Origin: Acinetobacter terrae
Lineage (GTDB): Bacteria; Pseudomonadota; Gammaproteobacteria; Pseudomonadales; Moraxellaceae
NCBI RefSeq assembly: GCF_013004375.1
Contig: NZ_JABERI010000005.1
Span: 124,001-188,000 of the forward strand
DNA length: 64,000 bases
Direction of reading: 5' to 3'
In this document: positions 44,881 through 54,746 of the stretch, piece after piece
Position numbering within the stretch: position 1 is the stretch's first letter
How the letters are laid out: every line of letters begins with the position of its first letter
The notes under the pieces: generated by a model
What the model was told of the DNA's origin: nothing
Databases searched by the model: none
Seen by the model: the letters and a program-made list of their open reading frames with translations, nothing else
Translations under genes and position numbers: made by a program

Positions 44881-46422
44881 TTATGGTCTTAAATGACGTG
44901 GTCTAAACCCGGTTACGAGCAGACCAATCGCATAAGCTAAAACGCCCACCACACAAAGTCCGATTACTTCGAAAACACGAATCCATTGCGAAACATCGCC
45001 GTTATACCAAGTTAAGGCATACCAAAGTGCAGCGATCATGATTGCATTGGCAATGGCAAACTGTAGGAAAAGTTTTTTCCAGTGCGCCCCAAAACGGAAA
45101 ATATTACGTTGGTGCAGATAGAAATACAGCATCCCGGCATTCACCAGTGCAGAACCTGAAGATGCCAAGGCCAATGCCATATGTTCTGCTTCCCAATGAA
45201 TCAATTTAAAGAAGCCAATAAAGATCACGTTTAAAATCGCATTGGCTGCAACAGCCATTAAGCCTACACGAACTGGTGTTCGGGTATCTTGTTGCGCATA
45301 GAAACCTGGAGCAAAGACTTTAATCAACATAAAGGAAATCACCCCTGCACTCATACATTGCAAAGCCAATGCCGTCATTTGAGTATCTTCAAGGGTGAAT
45401 TGCCCGCGTTGGAATAGTGCTTGAATGATTGGAGTCGATAGCATGAACAAGGCAATACTGGCGGGAATACCGACCAGCATAATTACTTTGGCCGCCCAGT
45501 CGATCATGCCACGGAACTTCGTTTTATCTTGCTCGGCATGACGCATAGAAAGCGATGGCAGGATAACCGTACCAATCGCAACACCAATTAAACCTAAAGG
45601 TAATTCAGTCATACGCTCGGCACTGTATAGCCATGACACTGAACCGTCTTGCATGAAGGATGCCCAGATGGTGTTCAGCAGCAAATTGATTTGCGTCACC
45701 GAAACGCCAAAGAGTGCAGGCAGCATCAGTTTCATTATGCGATCCACACCTTCATGTTTAAAATCAACTTTAGGTGGAATCAGCAGATTTTTACGCCATA
45801 GCTCCGGGATTTGAATGGCCAGTTGCAATACCCCTGCAACCACGACCGCCCAACCCAAGGCCATAATCGGTTCAGCCATATATGGCGTTAACCACCATGC
45901 CCCTGCAATCATGGTGACATTCAGTAAAACTGGCGCAAAGGCAGGGGTCGAAAATGAACCATAACTGTTTAAGATACTGCTCGCAAAAGCGGTCAGCGAC
46001 ATAAATAACAAATATGGAATCGTCAGACGGAACATATCCGTGGCTAAAGCAAATTTTTCCGGATCACTATGAAAACCCGGTGCATAGATATACATAATTG
46101 CAGGGGCAGCAACCATCGCAATAAAAGTTAGCAGGGTCATAAAGGTTGCGAGACAACCAAATACCCGACTAATCAGAATTTGAACTTCAGCATGCGTTTT
46201 CGTGGTTTTATATTCGGTTAAAACTGGAATAAAAGCTTGTGAAAATGCCCCTTCGGCAAACAGCCGCCGAAAGAAGTTCGGGATACGAAAGGCAACCACA
46301 AAGGTATCGAAATCTTTACCTGCACCAAACACATTCAGCAAAACCACATCTCGGACTAAACCCAAAACCCGAGACAACATGGTCATTGCACTGACAATAA
46401 AGGTCGACCGCCACAGCGCCAT
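44881..46422 (-). CDS. murJ: Lipid II flippase MurJ
   Basis: Moves lipid II across the inner membrane for peptidoglycan assembly. 513 residues from ATG at 46422 (MALWRSTFIVSAMTMLSRVLGLVRDVV), preferred over the in-frame start nine bases upstream. Fourteen membrane helices of the MOP superfamily. PNFFRRLFAEGAFSQAFIPVL is the strongest family block, with the conserved Arg residues of the cavity (Arg in SRVLGLVRD and in NFFRRLF). ampD lies upstream on the same strand. Confidence 0.96.
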   Translation of the reverse strand: MALWRSTFIVSAMTMLSRVLGLVRDVVLLNVFGAGKDFDTFVVAFRIPNFFRRLFAEGAFSQAFIPVLTEYKTTKTHAEVQILISRVFGCLATFMTLLTFIAMVAAPAIMYIYAPGFHSDPEKFALATDMFRLTIPYLLFMSLTAFASSILNSYGSFSTPAFAPVLLNVTMIAGAWWLTPYMAEPIMALGWAVVVAGVLQLAIQIPELWRKNLLIPPKVDFKHEGVDRIMKLMLPALFGVSVTQINLLLNTIWASFMQDGSVSWLYSAERMTELPLGLIGVAIGTVILPSLSMRHAEQDKTKFRGMIDWAAKVIMLVGIPASIALFMLSTPIIQALFQRGQFTLEDTQMTALALQCMSAGVISFMLIKVFAPGFYAQQDTRTPVRVGLMAVAANAILNVIFIGFFKLIHWEAEHMALALASSGSALVNAGMLYFYLHQRNIFRFGAHWKKLFLQFAIANAIMIAALWYALTWYNGDVSQWIRVFEVIGLCVVGVLAYAIGLLVTGFRPRHLRP

Positions 46423-46504
46423 CGTTTCCACCTAGTCTTAAAATAAGTCGCTATTGTAAAGAAACTCCACAGGAATTTCGTTGTTAAATCATAAAGTCGA
46501 ACAG

Positions 46505-47080
46505 CTATTGATCTGCTTTGCATTGTTGGATTAATGCTCTGGTTTTCGGCCAATCAAAAAATGGACCCGGATCAGTTTTACGTCCTGGGGCAATATCTGA
46601 GTGCCCCGCCAAATGTTGTAATATCTTCGGATAGGTTGCCTGTAATGTTGCAATCACTTCTGCCAACAGGCTGTATTGCACCTCTTCAAAAGGCTGGTCA
46701 TCGCTGCCTTCAAGCTCAATGCCAATCGAATAATCGTTACATTCTTTTTTAGCTAAATAGCTCGAACGTCCTGCATGCCAGGCGCGATCATTGAAATTCA
46801 CGAATTGCAAAACTTCGCCAGTGCGCAAAATTAACAGATGTGTCGAAACCTGCATGCCTTCAATGCTCTGAAAATAAGGATGCTTTGACCAATCCAGCTG
46901 ATTTTGAAAAAACTGTTCAATATAGCCGCCACCAAATTGTGAGGGGGGCAAACTGATATTATGCACCACCACCAACTGAATTTCGGCGTGTTCGGGACGT
47001 TGATTATAGTTCGGGGATGGTACTTGCCTTGCACCGATTAACTGACCATCGATGACCTGAAAAGACGGTGCCTGTTGCAT
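46505..47080 (-). CDS. ampD: 1,6-Anhydro-N-acetylmuramyl-L-alanine amidase AmpD
   Basis: Cytosolic zinc amidase of cell-wall recycling that strips peptides from anhydromuropeptides; its loss derepresses AmpC beta-lactamase where AmpR is present. 191 residues. Zinc ligands: His40 (VVVHNISLPP), His near 158 (LAGHSDIAPGRKTDPG) and Asp of the same block. SIGIELEGSDDQPFEEVQY carries the catalytic Glu. Followed by murJ after 82 bases, both in peptidoglycan metabolism. Confidence 0.95.
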   Translation of the reverse strand: MQQAPSFQVIDGQLIGARQVPSPNYNQRPEHAEIQLVVVHNISLPPSQFGGGYIEQFFQNQLDWSKHPYFQSIEGMQVSTHLLILRTGEVLQFVNFNDRAWHAGRSSYLAKKECNDYSIGIELEGSDDQPFEEVQYSLLAEVIATLQATYPKILQHLAGHSDIAPGRKTDPGPFFDWPKTRALIQQCKADQ

Positions 47081-47238
47081 ATTCCTATCCTGAGTCTTAT
47101 TTTCGCGTAAGTAGATGATTTTAGCGCAATCCTAAAACTTTAAGCTTAAAATCTCAAACTCCAAAGATAAAAATCCGTGGAAAAAACATTTCTTTTAAAT
47201 GAACAATGCTAATATAACGCGCAATTTTCATGGGTTAA

Positions 47239-48102
<864 letters not shown>

Positions 48103-48107
48103 GTCTG

Positions 48108-48286
48108 CTAAGGATCATTTTGCGGTTTAGATTTCGGTTTAGAGGTTGAATCCTGAATTTCACTGGATGGTGTTTGCTGTTCTGTTGCCAAGCGGATTGG
48201 ATCGATTCTTGTTCTGAAGCTCGGGGATCACTGGTCATCAGTGCCAGAGTCACCACGGATACAACCAAGATGATGATATTTAACAT
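48108..48286 (-). pseudogene. Small membrane-anchored protein gene with a 5-base duplication frameshift
   Basis: The open frame starts MLNIIILVVSVVTLALMTSD, a signal-anchor helix, but turns into Arg/Asn-rich sequence typical of a wrong frame after SEQESI. At 48194-48203 the plus strand reads GGATTGGATC, a tandem five-base repeat. Removing one unit joins SEQESI to RLATEQQTPSSEIQDSTSKP, a natural-looking polar tail that ends at a TAG at 48108, six bases short of the convergent nadC stop. The restored protein has 57 residues. I do not recognise it. Either a real mutation or a sequencing error could explain the shift. Confidence 0.55.
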
Positions 48287-48421
48287 CTAATGCTCCTGTA
48301 AAACAAAGCATCAGTCTAGCCACTGAATATGAACTTGATCTTAAGCCTGCGTTTCAAAAGGGGCGGAAATTGCAGCCTTTTTGTATCAAGCTTTTTTATA
48401 TCCGGCTTTTGACTGATCCAT

Positions 48422-48452
48422 AAAAAAAACGCACCTTAAGATGCGTTTTTTT
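48422..48452 (-). terminator. rph terminator
   Basis: ACGCATCTT and AAGGTGCGT pair fully on the minus strand (one G-U) with T run behind, 20 bases after the rph stop. Confidence 0.8.
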
Positions 48453-48469
48453 ATTTTCAAATAAACAAC

Positions 48470-49186
48470 TTACCAGCCTAAAGCTTCCTGTTGTTTTTTA
48501 ATCAATTCTTGAATGCCTTTTTCAGCCAATTCAAGCATCTCGTTACACTGTGCACGAGTAAATGGTTTTTCTTCAGCAGTACCTTGCACTTCAATAAACT
48601 CACCTGCTTGTGTCATCACCACATTTAAGTCAGTTTGGCAGCTTGAATCTTCTTCATAACAAAGATCCAACAACGCTTCGTCTTGGTACATACCTACAGA
48701 AATCGCAGCCACCAAGCCTTTCAGCGGATCTTGCTTAATTTTCTTTTTCTCAAGCAATACATTCATCGCATCAATCAGAGCTACGGCTGCACCGGTAATA
48801 GATGCGGTACGCGTACCGCCATCTGCCTGAATCACATCACAGTCAATCGTAATGGTGTTTTCACCCAATTTTTTCAAATCCACCATGGCACGTAAGCTAC
48901 GACCAATCAGACGCTGAATCTCTTGAGTACGACCACTCTGTTTACCACGAGCGGCTTCACGGTCACTACGGGTATGGGTTGAACGTGGCAACATACCGTA
49001 TTCAGCGGTTACCCAGCCTTGTCCCTTGCCTTTAAGGAAACGTGGCACCGAATTATCAATACTTGCAGTACAAAGAACTTTAGTATGACCAAATTCAATC
49101 AATACTGAACCTTCCGCATAACGCGTATAGTTACGGGTAATTTTTACGTCACGTAATTGATCTAAAGTACGTTGGTCGATACGCAT
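48470..49186 (-). CDS. rph: Ribonuclease PH
   Basis: Phosphorolytic 3' exonuclease that trims tRNA precursors. 238 residues from ATG 49186 ([13 protein letters not shown]), with AGAGAACCC ahead; a start at 49213 would add nine odd residues. Motifs: [58 protein letters not shown] (phosphate and metal region) and [24 protein letters not shown]. Full length and intact, unlike in E. coli K-12. Confidence 0.96.
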   Translation of the reverse strand: MRIDQRTLDQLRDVKITRNYTRYAEGSVLIEFGHTKVLCTASIDNSVPRFLKGKGQGWVTAEYGMLPRSTHTRSDREAARGKQSGRTQEIQRLIGRSLRAMVDLKKLGENTITIDCDVIQADGGTRTASITGAAVALIDAMNVLLEKKKIKQDPLKGLVAAISVGMYQDEALLDLCYEEDSSCQTDLNVVMTQAGEFIEVQGTAEEKPFTRAQCNEMLELAEKGIQELIKKQQEALGW

Positions 49187-49360
49187 AATGGGTTCTCTTT
49201 GGCTAAAATTCATTGCGGCTTAGTATAACAGAAGCAAGCTTGAAGGTTTTGCCGGGACATTGTCCATTGGCAAAAACCATAAAATCATGCTGCTTTTATT
49301 TAGCCATCAGTTGAATGAAACACCCATTATACGCGACCTCAAATTCATCTCTATTTCACT

Positions 49361-50506
49361 TTAAAAGCGAAATAATGTTTTTAACTTTTGTTTGGATTGC
49401 ACAACCGAGGCAGTCCAAGAGTTTGGTAATGAACATTTGGCTAAACGTACCCAAACACTGCCAAACTGTTTCATGAAACTGGCTTCGTTATAGTTAATTC
49501 CATACTCTGCGCATAAGGCACGAATTTTCGGTGCAGCTTCTGCATAACGATTGGCAGGCATATCCGGGAATAAATGGTGTTCAATTTGATGACTCAAATT
49601 ACCACTTAAAATATGCAACCATTCTGTTCCGGTAAAATTACTCGATCCGCGAATTTGGCGTAAATACCATTCTGCACGGGTTTCATTTTCAGTATTGTCC
49701 AGTTCAAAGGTTTCCGCATCTTCAGTAAAGTGACCATTAAAAATGACCGCTGATGCCCATAGACTACGAATCACATTGGCTACAGCATTGCCTGCAAATA
49801 CCGGAATGGCATTTGGACCGGCAATTAATGGAAAAAACACATAATCTTTGGCCACCTGACGTACCGCTTTTTTACGGAATTTCGCTGACTCGATCCAAAC
49901 CTCTTTCCAGGTTTTGGTTTTATAGACAATCGCATCTTCTAAATGTAAATTTTGTAAGCCCACATACCATTCAAAAAACACCATTAGCTGAATGGTTAAA
50001 GGAATATTGAATAAAAAACGCGGTTCCCATTTTTGGGACTCACTGACACGAACCAAGCCATAACCGACATCATGGTCTTTACCGACAATATTGGTATAAG
50101 TATGGTGAATATAGTTGTGCGTATATTTCCAGTCATCCCCAGTCGACATGGTATCCCAGTCATAATTGGCACCGTTCAGATTCGGGTCATTGAGCCAGTC
50201 AAACTGACCATGCATCACGTTATGGCCTAACTCCATATTTTCCACGATTTTGGACAAACCCAATAAACCGGTACCCGCTAACCACACCGGTGGAATCCAG
50301 CCTCCGAACATCAACATTCCGCGTGACGCAATTTCGCTATAACGGACAAAATCACGAATTTTATAAATGTATTTGGCATCTTGCTCGCCAATGCTGTCCA
50401 TAATGTCACGGCGGATCGCATCGATTTTTTGCCCTAATTCAGCAATTTGTTCAGCACTCAAATGTTTTGATTTACTATTTTCTGGAAACTTAACTGACAT
50501 ATTCAT
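49361..50506 (-). CDS. desB: Fatty acid desaturase (DesB-like)
   Basis: Membrane di-iron desaturase, 381 residues from ATG 50506. Three histidine boxes: HNVMH (95-99), HNYIHH (130-135) and HQIEHH near 315. Hydrophobic helices flank them. In Pseudomonas DesB inserts a delta-9 double bond into acyl chains of acyl-CoA, with DesC supplying electrons. The same gene order, reductase then desaturase with a divergent TetR regulator, is found here, which supports the name. It starts 81 bases after the reductase gene and should be co-transcribed. Confidence 0.85.
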   Translation of the reverse strand: MNMSVKFPENSKSKHLSAEQIAELGQKIDAIRRDIMDSIGEQDAKYIYKIRDFVRYSEIASRGMLMFGGWIPPVWLAGTGLLGLSKIVENMELGHNVMHGQFDWLNDPNLNGANYDWDTMSTGDDWKYTHNYIHHTYTNIVGKDHDVGYGLVRVSESQKWEPRFLFNIPLTIQLMVFFEWYVGLQNLHLEDAIVYKTKTWKEVWIESAKFRKKAVRQVAKDYVFFPLIAGPNAIPVFAGNAVANVIRSLWASAVIFNGHFTEDAETFELDNTENETRAEWYLRQIRGSSNFTGTEWLHILSGNLSHQIEHHLFPDMPANRYAEAAPKIRALCAEYGINYNEASFMKQFGSVWVRLAKCSLPNSWTASVVQSKQKLKTLFRF

Positions 50507-50587
50507 TGTTTTTCTCCGAAGCGGAAATCCAGCTTTGCTTTTGTACAAAGTGCGAGAAGTCGCTTAAATGCCCTAAAATTATTGTAT

Positions 50588-51610
50588 TTAAAGGTTGATC
50601 ACGACCGGACTGACTGCTTGGCTAATACACAACTTAATTTGGGTATTGCTATCATGGTCAATTTCACCGGTCAGCAGATTTTTGGTTGAACCGCTGACTT
50701 TAGTACAGGTACAGGTATTGCAAATCCCCATACGACAACCATGTGCCGGCTTCAAACCTGCCTGTTCAGCACTTTCAAGTAAATTGGTTTTTGCTGCAAA
50801 CTCTTGTTGTGCACGTAAAAATACCACCGGTTGCACTTGTGCAGTTTCATTAACAACTATCTGAAAATATTCCTGTTTTAATTGATTAGCAATACCCAGT
50901 TGTTGATAAATCTGATTAAGGCTTTGCATCATGCCTTTGGCACCACAGGCATAACTCTGGCGTTGTTGAAAATCCGCAACCGTACTTTCAAGCAGTTCTA
51001 CGCTTAAATGTTGTTTCTGTACAAGTGTATTGAAATGGTGATAGTGAAACTGTGAATATTGTTCTGACAATTGCTGTAATTCGGTATGAAAAGCGTCATC
51101 ACGGGTAAAATACAGCAGATCAATTTGACTCAGGTTTTGACTGAGTGCCTGTTGTAATAGCGAATAAATCGCGGTGATACCACTACCTGAAGCCAGTAAT
51201 AGAATAGAATCTTGAGATGACGTTAATGTGAAATCCCCCTGAACTTGAGAGATTTCCACCACACTGCCCACCGCCAAATGAGTTAAGGCATTGGATACTT
51301 TCCCCTGACGTTTCACTGCAATCACGATGTTGCCCGTCTCGGTGATTTTCACAATCGAATAATTACGTTGCTGACGAACCCCTGCAATCACCACAGTCAC
51401 TAAAATACTTTGTCCAGCACGAAATGCTTGTGCATGAAAGTTATGATTTGGCTCAAGCTGAATTTGATAAAAGTCTTCACTCAGCATGTGTACATCAACA
51501 ATACTGGCTTTCACTTTTTTCCATGCCCAAACTGGATTCACTTTTTCAGCAATAAAATCGACGAAATCTTCTCGGATCCATTGCGGTTGGTACTGCATCA
51601 CATGACTCAT
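50588..51610 (-). CDS. desC: Ferredoxin reductase/oxidoreductase for the desaturase (DesC-like)
   Basis: 340 residues. An FAD-binding region (RAGQSILVTVVIAGVRQQRNYSIVKI, with RNYS flavin contact) and an NAD(P)H region (SILLLASGSGITAIYSLLQQAL) precede a C-terminal plant-type 2Fe-2S domain with the cysteine set in HGCRMGICNTCTCTKV and a fourth in KLCISQA. It passes electrons from NAD(P)H to the desaturase. First gene of the desC-desB unit. Its promoter overlaps the palindromes at 51667-51720. Confidence 0.85.
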   Translation of the reverse strand: MSHVMQYQPQWIREDFVDFIAEKVNPVWAWKKVKASIVDVHMLSEDFYQIQLEPNHNFHAQAFRAGQSILVTVVIAGVRQQRNYSIVKITETGNIVIAVKRQGKVSNALTHLAVGSVVEISQVQGDFTLTSSQDSILLLASGSGITAIYSLLQQALSQNLSQIDLLYFTRDDAFHTELQQLSEQYSQFHYHHFNTLVQKQHLSVELLESTVADFQQRQSYACGAKGMMQSLNQIYQQLGIANQLKQEYFQIVVNETAQVQPVVFLRAQQEFAAKTNLLESAEQAGLKPAHGCRMGICNTCTCTKVSGSTKNLLTGEIDHDSNTQIKLCISQAVSPVVINL

Positions 51611-51646
51611 ATGAGGTTCCTCTTTTTTATTGCTGGTTATTTATTT

Positions 51647-51666
51647 GAGTGAACAGGTGTTCTTAC
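51647..51666. promoter_or_regulatory. DesT-like operator, site 1 (partly degenerate)
   Basis: GAGTGAACA-GG-TGTTCTTAC: the left arm is intact and the right arm has three mismatches to a perfect inverted repeat. It lies between the desC start and site 2. Confidence 0.5.
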
Positions 51667-51684
51667 AGTGAACACTTGTACACT
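51667..51684. promoter_or_regulatory. DesT-like operator, site 2
   Basis: AGTGAACACTTGTACACT, an 18-base inverted repeat with one mismatched pair. It abuts TATAAT (51684-51689), a possible -10 for desT, and a TATAGT reading toward desC. Confidence 0.65.
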
Positions 51685-51702
51685 ATAATTATTTTTTAAT
51701 TC

Positions 51703-51720
51703 AGTCAACATGCGTTCACT
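51703..51720. promoter_or_regulatory. DesT-like operator, site 3
   Basis: AGTCAACATGCGTTCACT, read on the other strand AGTGAACGCATGTTGACT. Its TTGACT half may be the -35 of desC, so a bound repressor would block the polymerase. Confidence 0.65.
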
Positions 51721-51785
51721 GACATTCGTCGTTTAATTTGTTTTTTTTTGATAGACTTCATGCAGAATTTTTTTAGGGTAGTCGA

Positions 51786-52442
51786 ATGTCGATCCGGGAT
51801 GAGCGTAAACAACAAAGCCGCCAAGCACTTTTGGATGCCGCGCTTGCTTTAAGCACGTCTGGACGTTCTTTTAGTAGTATCAGTTTGCGTGAAATCGCTC
51901 GTCATGTGGGGCTGGTACCGACTGCATTTTATCGCCATTTTCAAGACATGAATGAGCTTGGACTGGAATTGGTCGATCAAGTTGCCCTGCATTTAAAAGG
52001 CATTTTGCATCAACTTGGACAAGCTTATATCTATCAACCCAATACCAAAGCGAAAATCAGCCTAGATCTGTTTTTTCAGGCGGTTGAGCATAATCCTGAA
52101 CCTTGGGTATTTATGATTGCCGAACGCTGGGGTGGATCAGAGGTGATTCGTCAGGCCATTGCACGGGAAATTAATTTTTTAATTGAAGATTTGGCCAATG
52201 ATTTATGTAAAATGGAAACTGTACAGCACATCCGCAATGTCCAAGACCTGCAGGTGATTTCTAATATTTTAATTAATTTATCCTTTACCTGGGCGATGAC
52301 CTGGATGGATATCAATCGTCACTATCAGGCTGAACAACGAATAGAACAACAAAAACAATTTAAATTACAAACCATTACCCAGGTGCATGTCATTTTTCGA
52401 GGAATCTCGAACTGGGATACGTCAAAGGCAATCACTGAGTAA
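51786..52442 (+). CDS. desT: TetR-family regulator of desaturation (DesT-like)
   Basis: 218 residues. The N-terminal helix-turn-helix is SFSSISLREIARHVGLVPTAFYRHFQDMNEL (PTAFYRHF being the recognition part, residues about 32-60 overall). The C-terminal all-helical part would bind acyl-CoA; in Pseudomonas DesT senses the ratio of saturated to unsaturated acyl-CoA and controls desCB. Here it is divergent from desC with three operator-like palindromes between. Autoregulation is therefore likely. FabR is the closest alternative name. Confidence 0.82.
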   Translation: MSIRDERKQQSRQALLDAALALSTSGRSFSSISLREIARHVGLVPTAFYRHFQDMNELGLELVDQVALHLKGILHQLGQAYIYQPNTKAKISLDLFFQAVEHNPEPWVFMIAERWGGSEVIRQAIAREINFLIEDLANDLCKMETVQHIRNVQDLQVISNILINLSFTWAMTWMDINRHYQAEQRIEQQKQFKLQTITQVHVIFRGISNWDTSKAITE

Positions 52443-52461
52443 TTCACTAAAAATAAAACAT

Positions 52462-52490
52462 AAAAAACCCGCAATGATTGCGGGTTTTTT
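52462..52490. terminator. Bidirectional terminator desT/dsbA
   Basis: AAAAAACCCGCAA pairs with TTGCGGGTTTTTT around TGA, between convergent genes. Confidence 0.88.
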
Positions 52491-52502
52491 AGCACATAAA
52501 AC

Positions 52503-53120
52503 TTATTTCGCTTTACGTTCTTTTTCCACCAGGTAGCTCACCACTTGAGTCACTTTAGCATCTTCACCTTGAACGACATATTTACCATTCACAACCACCG
52601 CAGGAACACCGCTCAGTTGGTATTGCTGTGCCAATTTTTTAGATTGCGCTACTTTTGAAGTAATCGCGAATGAATTAAACATGCTGTTGAATTTTGCTTC
52701 AGGTACGCCATATTTCACAAAGAATTTTGCTTGTGATTTTTGGTCAAAAATCTGTTGTCCGCCTGCATGAATCGCATGGAATAAAGGCAAGTGAGTTCTC
52801 TTGCGAACGCCTAATGCTTCAGATACATAATAACCGCGAGCACCTTGTTCCCAGACTGGATTCATCGCAGCAGGTGTACGCACAAAGTTGACATCTTTAG
52901 GAATTTTTCTGAGCCAAGCCTGCATATGCGGCTCTAATTTAAAGCAGTGTGGGCAGCCGTACCAAAAGAACTCACGTACTTCAATTTTGCCAGGAACTTC
53001 AACTTTGCCCGGGTTGGCAACCACGGTGTAATCTTTACCCGCGACAAAATTAGCCGCCATTGCCGTGCCTGAAAAGGCAAAAATAGCAGTAGCAAGACTA
53101 CCTAAAAGGAGTTTTTTCAT
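52503..53120 (-). CDS. dsbA: Thiol:disulfide interchange protein DsbA
   Basis: Periplasmic oxidase that puts disulfides into exported proteins and is reoxidised by DsbB. 205 residues with a signal peptide (about 1-22, SGTAMAANF). The active site CPHC is at 56-59 in FFWYGCPHCFKLEPH. The cis-Pro loop is YQLSGVPAVVVNGKYVV. Divergent from ubiG. Together with dsbB and dsbD it gives the window most of the Dsb oxidation and reduction system. Confidence 0.96.
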   Translation of the reverse strand: MKKLLLGSLATAIFAFSGTAMAANFVAGKDYTVVANPGKVEVPGKIEVREFFWYGCPHCFKLEPHMQAWLRKIPKDVNFVRTPAAMNPVWEQGARGYYVSEALGVRKRTHLPLFHAIHAGGQQIFDQKSQAKFFVKYGVPEAKFNSMFNSFAITSKVAQSKKLAQQYQLSGVPAVVVNGKYVVQGEDAKVTQVVSYLVEKERKAK

Positions 53121-53301
53121 TGAACTTATTGTCCTCTAAATCGTTATGATTAATTTATGCGATTACTATAAATCAATTATGCCGAATTCGTTTTCATTCT
53201 GTGAACTTTTTTACGGCTTTTATCGCTTTTTTGAGAATAAACGCTACACTAAGCCCCTATAACTTTTTTTAAAATATAACGACTTGATTGAGGTGATACC
53301 G

Positions 53302-54015
53302 ATGTCGCAATTGAATGTTGATCCACAAGAAATTGCCAAATTTGAAGCATTCGCAGCCATATGGTGGGATCAGCATTCTGAGTTCCGTCCCCTGCATCAA
53401 ATTAACCCTTTACGCTTAAATTGGATTGATGAACATTCAGGTGGCATTGCCGGTAAGAAGGTTCTTGATGTCGGCTGTGGTGGCGGCATTCTGTCTGAAA
53501 GCATGGCGCGTCGTGGTGCTCAGGTTTTGGGTATCGACATGGGTGAAGCACCCTTAAATGTGGCGCGTATTCATGCAGAACAAGAAGGCGTTGAGAATAT
53601 TGAGTATCGCCAGGTTCCGGTAGAACAGTTGGCAGAAGAACAAGCAGGACAATATGACGTGGTCACTTGCATGGAAATGCTGGAACATGTACCCGATCCA
53701 GCATCGATTATTCTAGCTTGCCAAAAGTTGGTCAAACCGGGTGGCCATGTGTTCTTCTCCACCATTAACCGTAATCCAAAATCTTATTTATTTGCGATTA
53801 TTGGCGCGGAATATGTGTTACGCATGTTGGCCAAAGGCACGCATGATTATCATAAATTCATCAAGCCTTCTGAACTTGCGCATGATATCCGTAGTGCGGG
53901 CTTAAAATTAAAAGACATGACCGGTTTACATTTCAACCCGATTACCAAACGTTATTGGCTGGCACCGAATGTGGATGTGAACTACATGGTTTATACGGTA
54001 AAAGAAGGTGCCTAA
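53302..54015 (+). CDS. ubiG: Ubiquinone O-methyltransferase UbiG
   Basis: SAM-dependent enzyme for both O-methylations in ubiquinone synthesis. 237 residues from ATG 53302 with GAGGTG ahead; TTG at 53284 is less likely. Motif [21 protein letters not shown], then [11 protein letters not shown] and [15 protein letters not shown] are diagnostic. [11 protein letters not shown] is the family ending. Its TAA overlaps the ATG of gph (TAATG), so the two are coupled. Confidence 0.96.
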   Translation: MSQLNVDPQEIAKFEAFAAIWWDQHSEFRPLHQINPLRLNWIDEHSGGIAGKKVLDVGCGGGILSESMARRGAQVLGIDMGEAPLNVARIHAEQEGVENIEYRQVPVEQLAEEQAGQYDVVTCMEMLEHVPDPASIILACQKLVKPGGHVFFSTINRNPKSYLFAIIGAEYVLRMLAKGTHDYHKFIKPSELAHDIRSAGLKLKDMTGLHFNPITKRYWLAPNVDVNYMVYTVKEGA

Positions 54016-54713
54016 TGAAAGCTGTACTGTTTGATCTAGATGGCACCCTGATTGACACCGCTGCCGACTTTATTCGCATTATTCAAGACATGTGCCGCGA
54101 TAAACAATGTGAAATCGTGGCTGCAGATTTGATTCGTACCCAAGTGTCTGAAGGCGCACGTGCCATGGTAAAACTGGTCTATCCTGAACTGGAGGTTGAA
54201 GACCCGGTTTTCCTTGCCCATCGGCAACGCTTTCTGGATTTGTATGGGGAAGATATTGCCGTGGATACTGACTTATTCGAAGGCATGTATCCGCTGCTTG
54301 AAGAATTGGAAAGACAAGATATTCCTTGGGGTATTGTCACCAATAAACCACGCTGGTTAAGCGAATCATTGCTTAAAGCGCTGAACTTGACTGAGCGCTG
54401 TGCGGTTCTGGTTTGCCCTGAAGATGTCAGCAAAACCAAACCTGATCCTGAACCGATGTATCTGGCAGCTAAACAAATTCAGATTCAGCCAGAAGACTGT
54501 ATCTATGTCGGCGACCATCCGCGTGACATTGATGCCGGCCGTAACGCAAATATGTACACTATCTTGGCGGGCTATGGTTATTTACCATTGCAACACAAAG
54601 ATGACTTAACAGCATGGCAAGCTGATTGTATAGTCAACACAGTTGCCGAATTGCATCAAGTGATTAATCAGCTGGTCTCATCAACGCAACATAATAATTC
54701 TCTGATTTCATAA
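54015..54713 (+). CDS. Phosphoglycolate phosphatase-type HAD hydrolase
   Basis: 232 residues. HAD motif I FDLDGTLIDTAADF, motif II WGIVTNKP, motif III Lys in VSKTKPDPEPM, motif IV YVGDHPRDIDAGRNA. The C1-type cap lies at 20-85. This is the Gph/GmhB-like type that follows ubiG in many gammaproteobacteria. Likely substrate is 2-phosphoglycolate from DNA repair, or N-acetylmuramate phosphate (MupP) in Pseudomonas-like lineages, where the ubiG neighbour has that job in cell-wall recycling. I cannot choose between the two by eye. Confidence 0.88.
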   Translation: MKAVLFDLDGTLIDTAADFIRIIQDMCRDKQCEIVAADLIRTQVSEGARAMVKLVYPELEVEDPVFLAHRQRFLDLYGEDIAVDTDLFEGMYPLLEELERQDIPWGIVTNKPRWLSESLLKALNLTERCAVLVCPEDVSKTKPDPEPMYLAAKQIQIQPEDCIYVGDHPRDIDAGRNANMYTILAGYGYLPLQHKDDLTAWQADCIVNTVAELHQVINQLVSSTQHNNSLIS

Positions 54714-54746
54714 CGACATAACAATATATAAACGAGGAGGTAGGCA

